A DNA stretch of 64,000 nt from assembly GCA_001600415.1 (NCBI GenBank), contig BCJX01000002.1, positions 1,570,726-1,634,725 of the forward strand, in the 5' to 3' direction. Made by a program: the position numbers and the translations under genes. Shown piece by piece: positions 55,565 through 64,000 of the stretch. This DNA is from Pascua guehoae (lineage: Eukaryota > Basidiomycota > Tremellomycetes > Trichosporonales > Trichosporonaceae). The notes under the pieces are model-generated. The model saw only the letters and a program-made list of their open reading frames with translations, was not told the DNA's origin and searched no databases. How positions within the stretch are numbered: the first letter of the stretch is position 1; each line of letters starts with the position of its first letter.

Positions 55565-57330
55565 ATGCTGCGCAACCTCCGGCCCCTGTTCGCAAAGGCC
55601 CCCCTCGCCCCGAGCGCCCGGCCACTGCGGCCCCTCGCGGCGCGCTCGCTCGCGACCGCCTCGGGCGGCCAGGCCGAGGAGCGCATTGCGCCCGTCCGCA
55701 CCTTCTCCGTCGAGGAGTGAGTTGGAGCCGAGCCGAGGTGGGGGTGGGGTGGTGGAGCTCGAGGTCGAGTCTGGAGCTGGTGTGGGCATAATGGCAGGCT
55801 CGCTCGACGTGGGCTATGCCGACGCCGATACGGCCGACACCTCACTGTGCAATCTGCATCGCGGACACACACCCCCACACTCGAGTCTCTACCCCGCGCG
55901 GCGGCTTGCTGACCACCCCAGGCTGCACGACCTGAGCGCCGAGGAGATTCTCAAGGAGACGACGGGCAAGGATGCCAACATGCGTCACTTTACTGGTGAG
56001 CACTGTCGAACGCGAGTGTTGTGGAGTGTGGTCTTGGAGCCGAGCGGGACCGAGGCATGCTGTTGTGGGCTACCGCAACATGCCGACGACCGCTTGGCCT
56101 TGGCTCGCCCACACAGCGCACCTTGCCCACCACACTGCGCAACCTCGCTCTCGCTCGCCGTTGTCACTCGTACTAACCCCAGTCAACTTTGGTCCCCAGC
56201 ACCCTGCGGCGCACGGTGTGCTGCGTCTCATCCTCGAGCTGAACGGCGAGGAGATTCTGCGTGCCGACCCGCACATTGGGCTGTTGCACCGCGGCACGGA
56301 AAAGCTGATCGAGTACAAAAACTACACGCAGGCGCTGCCGTACTTTGACCGCCTCGACTATGTGTCCATGATGACCAACGAGCTGTCGTACACGCTTGCG
56401 GTGGAGAAGCTGCTCAACATTGAGGTGCCCGAACGCGCAAAGTGGATCCGCACGTTGATGGGCGAGATTACGCGTATCCTCAACCACTTGATGGCCGTCC
56501 TGACGCACGCCATGGACGTGGGTGCGCTCACGCCGTTCCTGTGGGGTTTCGAGGAGCGTGAAAAGCTCATGGAGTTTTACGAGCGCGTGTCGGGTGCGCG
56601 CATGCACGCGGCCTATGTCCGCCCCGGCGGTGTGGCCTTCGACCTGCCCCACGGCCTGCTCGACGACATTTTCAAGTGGGCGACGCAGTTTTCCAGCCGT
56701 GTCGACGAGATTGAAGAGGTCATTACCGGCAACCGTATCTGGAAGAGCCGTACCATTGGCGTGGGCAAGGTGACTGCCCAGGAGGCCCTCGACTGGTCGT
56801 TTACCGGCGTCATGCTCCGTGGTTCGGGTATCCCATGGGACATTCGCAAGGTTGCCCCGTACGACGCCTATGACAAGGTCGAGTTCGACGTGCCCGTCGG
56901 CACAAACGGCGACTGCTACGACCGCTACCTGTGCCGTGTCCAAGAGTTCCGCGAGTCGCTCCGCATCATCGACCAGTGCATCAACAAGATGCCCACCGGC
57001 GCCTACAAGGTCGACGACCACAAGATTGTGCCCCCGCCCCGCGCCTCCATGAAGGAGTCGATGGAGGCCCTCATTCACCACTTCAAGCTCTTCTCCGAGG
57101 GCTACTCTGTTCCCCCCGGCGAAACCTACACGGCCATCGAGGCGCCAAAGGGCGAAATGGGCGTCTACCTCGTCTCGGACGGCACAAACCGCCCCTACCG
57201 CTGCAAGATTCGTGCACCCGGTTTTGCACATCTCGCAGGCGCAGACTTTATGATGCGCCACGCCTACCTGCCCGACGCAGTCGCCATTATCGGCACCATG
57301 GACCTCGTGTTCGGCGAGGTCGACCGGTAG
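55565..57330 (+). CDS. NDUFS2: NADH:ubiquinone oxidoreductase 49 kDa subunit (complex I)
   Basis: A core subunit of the complex I Q-module lining the ubiquinone site at the matrix arm. Exons are 55565-55716, 55922-55995 and 56183-57330, giving about 457 aa. The mitochondrial presequence is [21 protein letters not shown]. Motifs are [165 protein letters not shown] and the C-terminal DLVFGEVDR. The Q-site His and Asp-rich elements are intact. Exon 1 ends two bases into a codon and all phases join. Its presence shows the organism retains respiratory complex I. Confidence 0.97.
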
Positions 57331-58119
57331 TCGACGCGTCTTGTGTGTAGGATAGAGTCAATGCATCGGATTAACGCAGGCCGCACGAGCCGCAACCGTG
57401 GCCGCAGGCCGCGGGTGTGGCGGCCAATTTGGGTTTGGTGTGCGCTGGTGCTGATTGACCCAAGGGGTGGGTAGAGTGTGCAGATGGAGACGGCGCCGAC
57501 ATCTTGGTAGGGCTTTAGTAGCCTGGCTTGCCCAGTACTGCGAGTTTGACAACGTGTCAAGGGGTGCTATGCGCAGAGGGAACACAGTCGGTAATGTGCG
57601 GTGGGGGTGCAGCGTTTGATAATGTGGATGGACACGGATTGCATTGCACCTCTCGTGACAGACACGCGTGGAGACTTCACAACCAAGTGGAAAGGCCACT
57701 TCCAATGCGACATGATGACCAGAGTGCCTCACCGTACCTCTGCGGTTATCTCGATGGTCGACTCGGCGGTCACCTCGATACGAACTCCGTGGTGACCGCG
57801 GTGAACGATTGACACCGAGGCATGGCCGACCAACTCGATTGGCTGGCGGTCCAGTCATCAAGCTCCAATGCACACTCGCGATGGCAGTAGTTGCTACAAA
57901 AGACGTCCATGTTCTCAAGTACTGATGCTATGCGCTGGTCGTCGCTACGTTGCCCCCCGTCAGACCCAGTGTACCAGAGTACCACCTAGGGTATCCCCTA
58001 GAGTACACCTAGCCGACTATCTAGTCTACTGCCTAGCCCGACGACCCTAACGGCCCGAGTCCGAGTCACTGGAGGATCAGCACGCCTCCCTCTACGAGCA
58101 TACCCACCGGCTCGTGCCG
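57331..58119. other. Intergenic between convergent NDUFS2 and glutaminyl cyclase
   Basis: A 789-bp shared 3' flank. It contains a 9-bp inverted repeat (57766-57799) and a cluster of CTAG tetramers (57985-58036). No gene was recognised. Confidence 0.5.
57766..57799. other. 9-bp inverted repeat GCGGTCACC / GGTGACCGC
   Basis: Perfect arms at 57766-57774 and 57791-57799 with a 16-bp spacer. It could form a hairpin or be a binding site between two convergent genes. Confidence 0.4.
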
Positions 58120-60205
58120 TCATTCACGCACCAACTCGTCGCGGCGGTCGCGGTCCTGGGCCTTGTCGGCGGCGTCGGCCGGGGGGTCATCGGGTGCGAG
58201 ATGGAGGTATGCCGCGGTCCAGACGCGCATGATCGAGTTCCAGCGGCGGAGCGTGTCGAGGTCGAGTGCGTCCTTGTTGTCGGTCATCCTGTGCCAGACG
58301 CTTGGGAACGGGCTGGGGATGAGGTGGAGGCAGTCTACGCCGCGGCGGAGAAAGGGAATGTGGTCGTCTTCGATGCCGGCGGGGTTGGCGCGCTGGGAGC
58401 CAAACCACGTATCCGTGCCCTTTACGAGTTTGGCGTTACGCAGGCGCTTGTCCGTGGCTGCGAGCTCGTCAAACATCCAGTCTGTCTCGCGGAAATAGCT
58501 GTAAAAGCGCGGCTTGGGCGTGCCCATCAGGTCGAGGAGGACGAGCACGTCAATCGTGTCCAGCACGGTCGGGCGCGGCGCCATGCGTCTCCGCGCCAGG
58601 GCGTGGTCGTCCGGGAGGTACGTCTCGTCCCACACTTGGGCGAGGTGGCGCGAGCCATAGACCGAGTCGGTCGCAGACCACTGGTGGAAGGCCTCTTCGC
58701 CGTCGAAAAATACAATCTGCAGCGTCGTCTCGGCCGCCTCGTGCTCGTCCACCTCGGCAGTGAGCACCGGCTTGCCCGCCTTGAGACGCTTTGCACGCCC
58801 AGATAGCAACGGCGTCAGCGCCTCGGCAACGTCAATCATCGTCCCGCACGGCGCCGCAGAGTCGGTCGCGCCGATAAAGCCTCCTTCTGGAAACCACTTT
58901 GAGTCGATGTGTGCGCTCAGCACAAGTCTGCGCGGCGCCCCTGGGTCAAACGTGTACACTAGATTGTTGAACCGCACGTCCCCGATCAGTGTCTTTTCCG
59001 TGTGCTCCACCTGTTGTTAGCGTGGGACGCGCAACGAGTGGGTCGCCGGCAGTAAATGAACGCGAGCAAGGTGAGGAAAACCGTCGCAATTGGCCTCCTT
59101 CTGCCAGACGCCAGTCACAACACGTCAAACTCGACCATCCGCCCAACGTCTTGACTAGGTTAGGTGTTCTACGACCACCAGCCTGGTCACAGTATGAGCA
59201 GCGCATGTAGCCTGGGAGAGGTGACCCGACGGGAAAGCTCTGTTGCTTGTCACTAGCCCTAGGGCGGTTAAATCTCGCCACCCTCCCTTCCTGACTACCA
59301 TCTAAACCTCCAGCGAGCAGACTATAGACGATAGACGACGAGGATCCGCGATCCAACGGACAGACTCCCCTCACACACAGCCAGCTCCAGCATGCCACAC
59401 CCGAATCCCAACCCATGACTCTGACCCGCTCGGCCCAGCCAGCATCCGCCGACGACCAGAGCCCGCAGCCAAGAGTTGCAAGAGAGCGAGCCCACAGTCC
59501 CCACTTCATACCGTCGCGAGTTCCAGCCTACACGCCATCCCACCGCCTCGCTCACGACCAGCGTCCCAGGATCAGAGCGGCGACCAGAGGCCAGTTTCTC
59601 TCGCACGCCATCGGCCGCGCCATGCTGGACAGCAACCACGCTCGACATGACGCACCACCTCGGTTCCACACGCATCACCCCACGGTCCCGAACCAGCGAG
59701 CCAACTCACCTGCTCCTCGTGCCATCCGAGCTTGCCAAACACGCCCGAAATGTACTTTTGCACCTCTGTCCTGGCCATTAGACGCATCCTGCACCTATAC
59801 TACCACCCGGCGCTCACAAGTTCTTTGTCCCGGCTGCCGTCAGCACATAAGCCACGCGACACTCGATGCAGCGCTGCGAGCACTGCGCCAGCAACTGCAA
59901 CTGCAACCGCAACAGCAACTGCAACAGCAACAGCACCAGCAACAGCACTAGCAACCGCACAGCACAGCTCACGCAGACTCACCCACACGCTCCACAAGCA
60001 GTTTCCCCATGTGCCCACTATCCACCGCCTCCCACGGCGGCGGGTCCAGCTCGGCGACCGCCCGCACCTGCGCGTCCGACAGGGCGCGAAAGTCGCGCCG
60101 CTGGTGTCCGACGACTGCGGGGAGGAGTGCCGCGGCCAAGGCGAGGAGGGGCAGGGCGGACGCGCACGTCAGCGAGCGCGGGGGGCGGCGGCGGGTGCCC
60201 AGCAT
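58120..60205 (-). CDS. QPCT: Glutaminyl-peptide cyclotransferase (M28 fold)
   Basis: This enzyme converts N-terminal Gln to pyroglutamate in the secretory pathway. In reading order the exons are 60205-59983, a 16-nt microexon 59833-59818, 59770-59710 and 59010-58120, giving about 396 aa. The N terminus (RRRPPRSLTCASALPLLALA) looks like a signal peptide or anchor. The microexon, after GCTGACGGCAG, completes the conserved RVAGTKN motif and leads into TEVQKYISGVFGKLGWHEE. The catalytic region has VLSAHIDSKWFPEGGFIGATDSAAPCGTMID, the acid/base Glu in FFDGEEAF, VLLDLMGTPKPRFYSYF, and the Zn-ligand His in PFPSVWHRMTDN, all as expected. Intron 1 carries GCAACA repeats; intron 3 is 699 nt. Confidence 0.9.
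59889..59952. repeat. GCAACA/GCAACTG tandem repeat in a QPCT intron
   Basis: About ten hexamer units CAGCAA, CTGCAA and CCGCAA lie in intron 1 of the glutaminyl cyclase gene. They are non-coding in the gene model. Confidence 0.88.
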
Positions 60206-60912
60206 CGCGACGGCGTTGGTGTGTGTGGGTGTTTTGGTGGGGGTGTTTGGAAGGGTTATCTGCTGTTGTGTGTCAATTGACAGCGTGGATGGCATGGCGG
60301 CATGGAGGGGGAAATACGGATGTCGCCAGGCGGGGGCATTTGGTTCCGGCGCACGTGGGATGACGTCACGTGCGGGCAGCGCCGATCGTGACAATGGATC
60401 CATGTGCGGCCTGCTGCGCTGCTACGCGCTACGCGCTACGAGCTGTCGTACGCGTTGTGCATTGCAACCTATCTTTAGCCATTGATACAGTATTGTCATG
60501 CAGATACATCGGTCCGTCTTGCTCACGTATTGGCACGCTCATCCCCTCCCTGCCTGTGGCTCCCAGCCCAACCCCGGCCTTGACAACCTCAACCCCGACT
60601 CCAACGCCTACCCCACCCCAAACCCCTCCCAACCTCCCCCCAATCCCCTCCCAACCTCCCCCCAATCTACTCGCAACCCCAATCCCAACGCCCAACACCT
60701 AACCCAACGCCCAACCCAACGTCCACCACCCAACACCTCCTCCTCCCAACACCTTCCAACACCTCCCAAGAGCTCCCAACACCTCTCAACACGTCTCAAC
60801 TCCTCCCAACACCTCCCAACACCTACCAACCCCCCAACCCCCCAACCCCCGAAACCCCCCCACCCCCCGAACCCCCCCCACCCCCCCCAACCCCTCCCCC
60901 CCCCGGCCCACG
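60206..60912. promoter_or_regulatory. Divergent QPCT-GNAT intergenic region, strongly C-rich half
   Basis: A 707-bp head-to-head spacer. From about 60590 to 60905 the plus strand is C-rich and nearly lacks G, with repeated CCCAACACCT units and C runs up to the GNAT ATG. Confidence 0.55.
60590..60905. repeat. G-poor C-rich low-complexity tract (CCCAACACCT units)
   Basis: About 315 bp made of CCCCAA, CCCAACACCT and C-run elements. The CCCAACACCT-type unit occurs about eight times (60688-60830). It ends a few bases before the GNAT start codon, so it is probably transcribed as 5' UTR. Confidence 0.9.
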
Positions 60913-62293
60913 ATGCCCTACAAAATCCTCCCCCTCACCCGCCCCGACATCCCCGCCCTCGTCGCCCTCGCCGCCCGCGCCTTCGAGGCCGACACCCACA
61001 CACGCATGAAGATGCACGAAAAGGGCGTCACCGACGTGGGGTCCGAGCTCGAGCCGCGCGCCGCCGTCGAGGCGCAGTTTGACGACCCGCGGTGTAGGAT
61101 GGTCAAGGCGGTGGATGAGGGGGGACGGATGGTGGGGTTTACGAATTGGCGGAGGAGGTTTGAGGGTGGGGTTGAGGGGGAGGTGAGTTGTTGTGCGGGG
61201 TTGTTGTGAGGTTGTGTTGGGGGGTTCAACCGTGTTAGGGGATTGTGTTGGGGGGTTGTGTTGTTGTGGTGCGGTTGTCTGGGCTCTGTCGTGTTGTGGC
61301 CTCGGTGGGGCGGGGGTTGGTTCGGATGTCTGTAGCCCATGGCTGACGTGGTGTTGCAGGTCTGCGTGGGCCGTCTCTGCTCGCGGTGTGCCATTGCCTG
61401 CGGCTGCCTCGGTCCATTGCAGCTGTCTGGCACTCCTTGCAGTTGTCTGCGGGCTCCTTGCAGTTGTCTGCGCGCGACTTGCAATTGTCCGTGTTACTGC
61501 AGGGGTCTCGGTTGCTGCAATGTCGACTTGGACCTGAGGTAACCCGAGCTCATACCTGTCGTTGAACATGTCAAGCAGCACAAGAGGAGGAGCTCTTGAC
61601 GTTTGACAGTCGGACAAGCGTTTTTCCGACCATGTGAAGGGTGGTTGGGGAAACATTCCCAGTTTCCTCCTGCGGAGCACGAGCATCTCGTGTTAAGCAT
61701 GCGCTGTAACCAACCGAGCTAAATCGCCCTTGCCGAGTGCCGCAGTTGTCTCGATCCCTCGCAGTGGCCTCTATGACCCTCCGTGGTCTCCATTTCTCGC
61801 AGCCTACATAACTCCCAACCACTCGCCAAACCACCCCCCACTCCCCGCTAACACCCAGACCCAAACCCCCCTCTCAGCCCCCGTCGCCAACCCCGCCTTC
61901 CCCATCCTCCCCACCCAAACACCCCTCGAACAGCTCGAAGCGACCACCAGCGGCCACCTCTTCGGCATGGCCGACCGCGCCAACGCACGGTACGCGCGCA
62001 CCTTGATCTGCCTCGCCATCTCGGTCGACCCGGTGTACCAGTCGACGGGCGTCGCGTCCGCGCTCCTCGACTGGGTCGTGCGGTTTGCCGACGAGCACGA
62101 GGCCCAGTGCTGGGTCCACCTCTCGGACCAGCCGGGGGGTGTGAGGGCGTTTGAGAAGAAGGGGTTCGAGGTGGTCAACTCGCTCACGGTGGATTTGGAC
62201 CGGTATGCGAGCAGGGAGAGGGAGGGGGGGTGGGGCGAGTATACGTTTCGGTTCTTGGTGAGAGAGCCCAGGCGGGCGGAGGCGGGCAACTAG
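60913..62293 (+). CDS. GNAT-family N-acetyltransferase
   Basis: Exons are 60913-61182 and 61859-62293, giving about 234 aa. The first exon encodes MPYKILPLTRPDIPALVALAARAF, a typical GNAT beta1-alpha1 start, and MVKAVDEGGRMVGFTNWRR (beta2-beta3). The second has LICLAISVDPVYQSTGVASALLDWVVRFADEH, where QSTGVASAL matches the acetyl-CoA-binding Q/RxxGxG/A signature. CWVHLSDQPGGVRAFEKKGFEVVNSLTVDL is the usual beta5-alpha4-beta6 end. The substrate is unknown; related fungal proteins are uncharacterised small GNATs. The 676-nt intron is exceptionally long and repeat-bearing, and has a tRNA-like relic on its minus strand. Confidence 0.86.
61640..61729 (-). pseudogene. tRNA-Val-like relic inside the GNAT intron
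   Basis: The minus strand reads GGGCGATTTAGCTCGGTTGG, with a good A-box (TAGCTCGGTTGG), then GCGCATGCTTAACACG, an anticodon-loop-like segment with AAC (Val). At 61667-61649 a 6-bp stem GGAAAC/GTTTCC with 7-nt loop TGGGAAT resembles a decayed T arm. No 3' strand pairs with the acceptor 5' strand and the anticodon stem does not close, so a functional tRNA is unlikely. Confidence 0.35.
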
Positions 62294-63615
62294 TGTTGGT
62301 TGCGGGATGTAGTTGTGAGGTGCCATAGTGCCTATGGGGTTGGAGATCATAGCTAGTGGTCTGTAGATGCCATGTGCCAAGGTCGTCCTCCTGTGGTCGA
62401 CACAGTGGTGCTCTACTTGCGAGCTGTACCATTCCCTAGCAAGTTGTGGCACCCGCGTGCACTTTGGGCCAGATACAGGCCAACCAACGTCAGGACTCTG
62501 AATGCCAGTAGACTCTGCAGGGCAGGCACACAGAGACCAGACAACGACGACAGGCATGATCCTGATACTCGACCCATACCCGACCTGATGACCACGCCTC
62601 GTTGCGGTTAATGCCTTTGCTTGAGACTCGTCATTTTGTTGAACATGCCCCGACGCGCCAGATGGCATTGAGGAGGTTCTGGACAGCATTCGGACAGCTA
62701 GTCTGCTCGAAGCCAGGCTTTGAGCAGTTGGAGAAGGTTGCAAATGACCACCTCGAGGTTGTCAGTCCAAGGGGCTCTCGTGCACTAGAGATTTAATCGA
62801 CTTCCAACAGACCGCGTCCAGGGCATATCATACCTGTGGGCGTGCGTGCGAGCCATTAGGGGAAGCGACGTCTTGTTTCTCTCCCGCTGTACCCCTTCGC
62901 TCCCTGTTCACCTGGTGATGAGTGACCCGATGAGTGTTTCCCCAATGGTGATCAGAGGACTGATACGCATGGACAGTGGTTGCGTCGTTCCAAGGGCAAC
63001 CCCCAGACGCACACACAGATCCAACCAAGTCTGCACTTTGTTTGATGTCGACCTCGGACGGCCGGGCAAGCCGATTCATACCCCACTTTCAGCAATCATG
63101 TCACTGACTCCAGGTAAGACGTTTTCCGGGGACGTCAGGCCAGCCGACGTGAAGGGCAAGCCCTGGCCCGTCATTGCACGCGCGCTCATCTCTTCTCGTC
63201 CGTCTGAGGTGTCTCTTGCTCTCCAGATGTCCCTCTCCAAGGACCGTCTCTCTCCCTCCATTTTCGACTGCCACTCGTCTCCATGGCCCGGCGTCCCTTC
63301 TTCTTTCTGTCCGTCCATGCGCCTCCAAGCTCCTCACATCAACAGTCACCAGCAGGCCGCAAGAAACTCCTCGCCCGGTAGGCGGTGTGAGCCTCAACCA
63401 CGCCCGTGTTCTGCGACACAGGCAACGAAAACGCGGCACCTCTTATCCGCCCCCTCGGCCTCCCCTCTGTCTTCTGTTCGCTCGTTTCCGTGCTTGAGAC
63501 GATGCATTCCTCTACTGGGGTACGTCGAGTGCGCTCGCCAGCGCACGCCGTCGCCGGGCCCGCGGTGCGGCGCGGTCGTCGTCTTCCGCGCGCGCGACCG
63601 TCTTTACGCGTTCAT
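62294..63615. other. Intergenic between convergent GNAT and QCR9
   Basis: About 1.3 kb. A plus-strand open frame of 291 codons (62846-63721) overlaps QCR9 on the other strand and has no recognisable domain, so it was not called. No RNA gene was recognised. Confidence 0.5.
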
Positions 63616-63914
63616 CTACTCTTCGTCGGCGTCCGCCTCGATGTACTTGGCGCGCATGTCCTTCCACTGCTTCTGCGCGGCGTCAGTTGGGCTGTGCGAG
63701 AAAGCGGGGCCGGGAGCGTGAACAAGGGCGGTGCGGTGCGAGGCAGAGCACCACTCGCGAGATATCTTGCCCCGTTTCGACCTCGACTTACAGGGTAGTT
63801 GTGCTTGTCCCACCAGGCCGAGGTGGCGAGGTCGAAGCCGATCGTGAAGCCGAACGCGGCAACGAAGATGGTGGGGACGAACACCGAGTTGCGCTTGAAA
63901 AGTGTGTTGTAGAA
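63616..63914 (-). CDS. QCR9: Cytochrome bc1 complex subunit 9 (partial, N-terminal exon outside the window)
   Basis: A small single-pass subunit of complex III (UQCR10 family). The visible exons in reading order are 63914-63792 and 63672-63616. They encode FYNTLFKRNSVFVPTIFVAAFGFTIGFDLATSAWWDKHNYP, then KQWKDMRAKYIEADADEE. This matches yeast Qcr9: 'Y.T.FKRN.VFV.TIF' before the membrane helix and 'K.WKD...' with an acidic end. No start codon occurs between 63914 and the right edge, so the first exon must lie beyond position 64000. The internal intron is 119 nt, with donor GTAAGT and branch/acceptor CTGACGCCGCGCAG. Confidence 0.92.
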
Positions 63915-64000
63915 CTGTGCGATGGAACGGGGGTATCGAGGTCGGCCCGGGTTCGTGGTTGCGCGAGATGGCGTTTGGCGTAGAGCGGCCAGGGTGAAGG

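Noticed and set aside
56173..57261. 362-codon minus-strand frame opposite NDUFS2
   Set aside because: Shadow of a highly conserved complex I exon; no recognisable protein features.
59889..59952. Possible Gln/Asn-rich coding repeat
   Set aside because: The GCAACA units lie in the first QPCT intron; both flanking exons splice in phase without them.
62846..63721. 291-codon plus-strand frame at the right end
   Set aside because: Overlaps the convincing QCR9 exon on the other strand. Pro/Ser/Arg-rich, with no domain and no intron signals needed or found.

Overview
The window is nuclear DNA of a GC-rich fungus, most likely a basidiomycetous yeast of the Tremellomycetes (Trichosporonales-like; the lineage is an inference). 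The genes are intron-rich. Most introns are 34-75 nt with GTGAGT or GTAAGT donors and a CTAAC or CTGAC branch point 5-15 nt before the acceptor AG. Nuclear genes for complex I and complex III subunits are present. A tRNA-Leu(CAG) shows that CUG is read as leucine. There are no operons, phage, CRISPR arrays or complete transposons. All gene models below were assembled by hand from splice signals, reading phase and family knowledge.

Layout, left to right. Positions 1-8.2 kb hold three amino-acid genes: LEU4 (leucine synthesis), SHR3 (ER chaperone of amino-acid permeases) and HIS3 (histidine synthesis). Positions 8.6-14.2 kb hold MAU2/SCC4 (cohesin loader) and a head-to-head pair of mitoribosomal small-subunit genes (uS8m and mS45). 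Positions 14.7-21.1 kb hold PTPA and an IAH1-type esterase, divergent from a short shared promoter, then a three-LIM paxillin-like protein. Positions 21.4-29 kb hold tRNA-Gln, an unknown Gly-Ser-repeat protein, tRNA-Leu and a single-pass membrane protein. Positions 29-37 kb hold the sphingolipid phospholipase ISC1, a possible C6orf136-like protein, a seven-TM protein and a Rid-family protein.

Positions 37-45 kb hold the ribosome-biogenesis helicase SPB4, tRNA-Ser, an isochorismatase-like hydrolase and tRNA-Arg. Positions 45-51 kb hold mitoribosomal RSM7, head-to-head with the ribosome-assembly chaperone RRB1, then a NUDT19-like hydrolase. Positions 53.5-64 kb hold an MRH/ATG27-type membrane protein, complex I 49 kDa, glutaminyl cyclase, a GNAT acetyltransferase and the 3' part of QCR9, which runs off the right edge.

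The genes do not form one pathway. Recurrent themes are amino-acid supply (LEU4, SHR3, HIS3), mitochondrial translation and respiration (uS8m, mS45, uS7m, NDUFS2, QCR9) and cytosolic ribosome assembly (SPB4, RRB1).

I found no convincing new multi-gene system. The most unusual features are: very long G homopolymers and minisatellites concentrated in the longer introns; a candidate recursive splice site in the mS45 gene; an IAH1 esterase with an optional signal peptide and a C-terminal RDEL; a Rid protein lacking the catalytic arginine; and a small inverted-repeat element at 34.35-34.50 kb.
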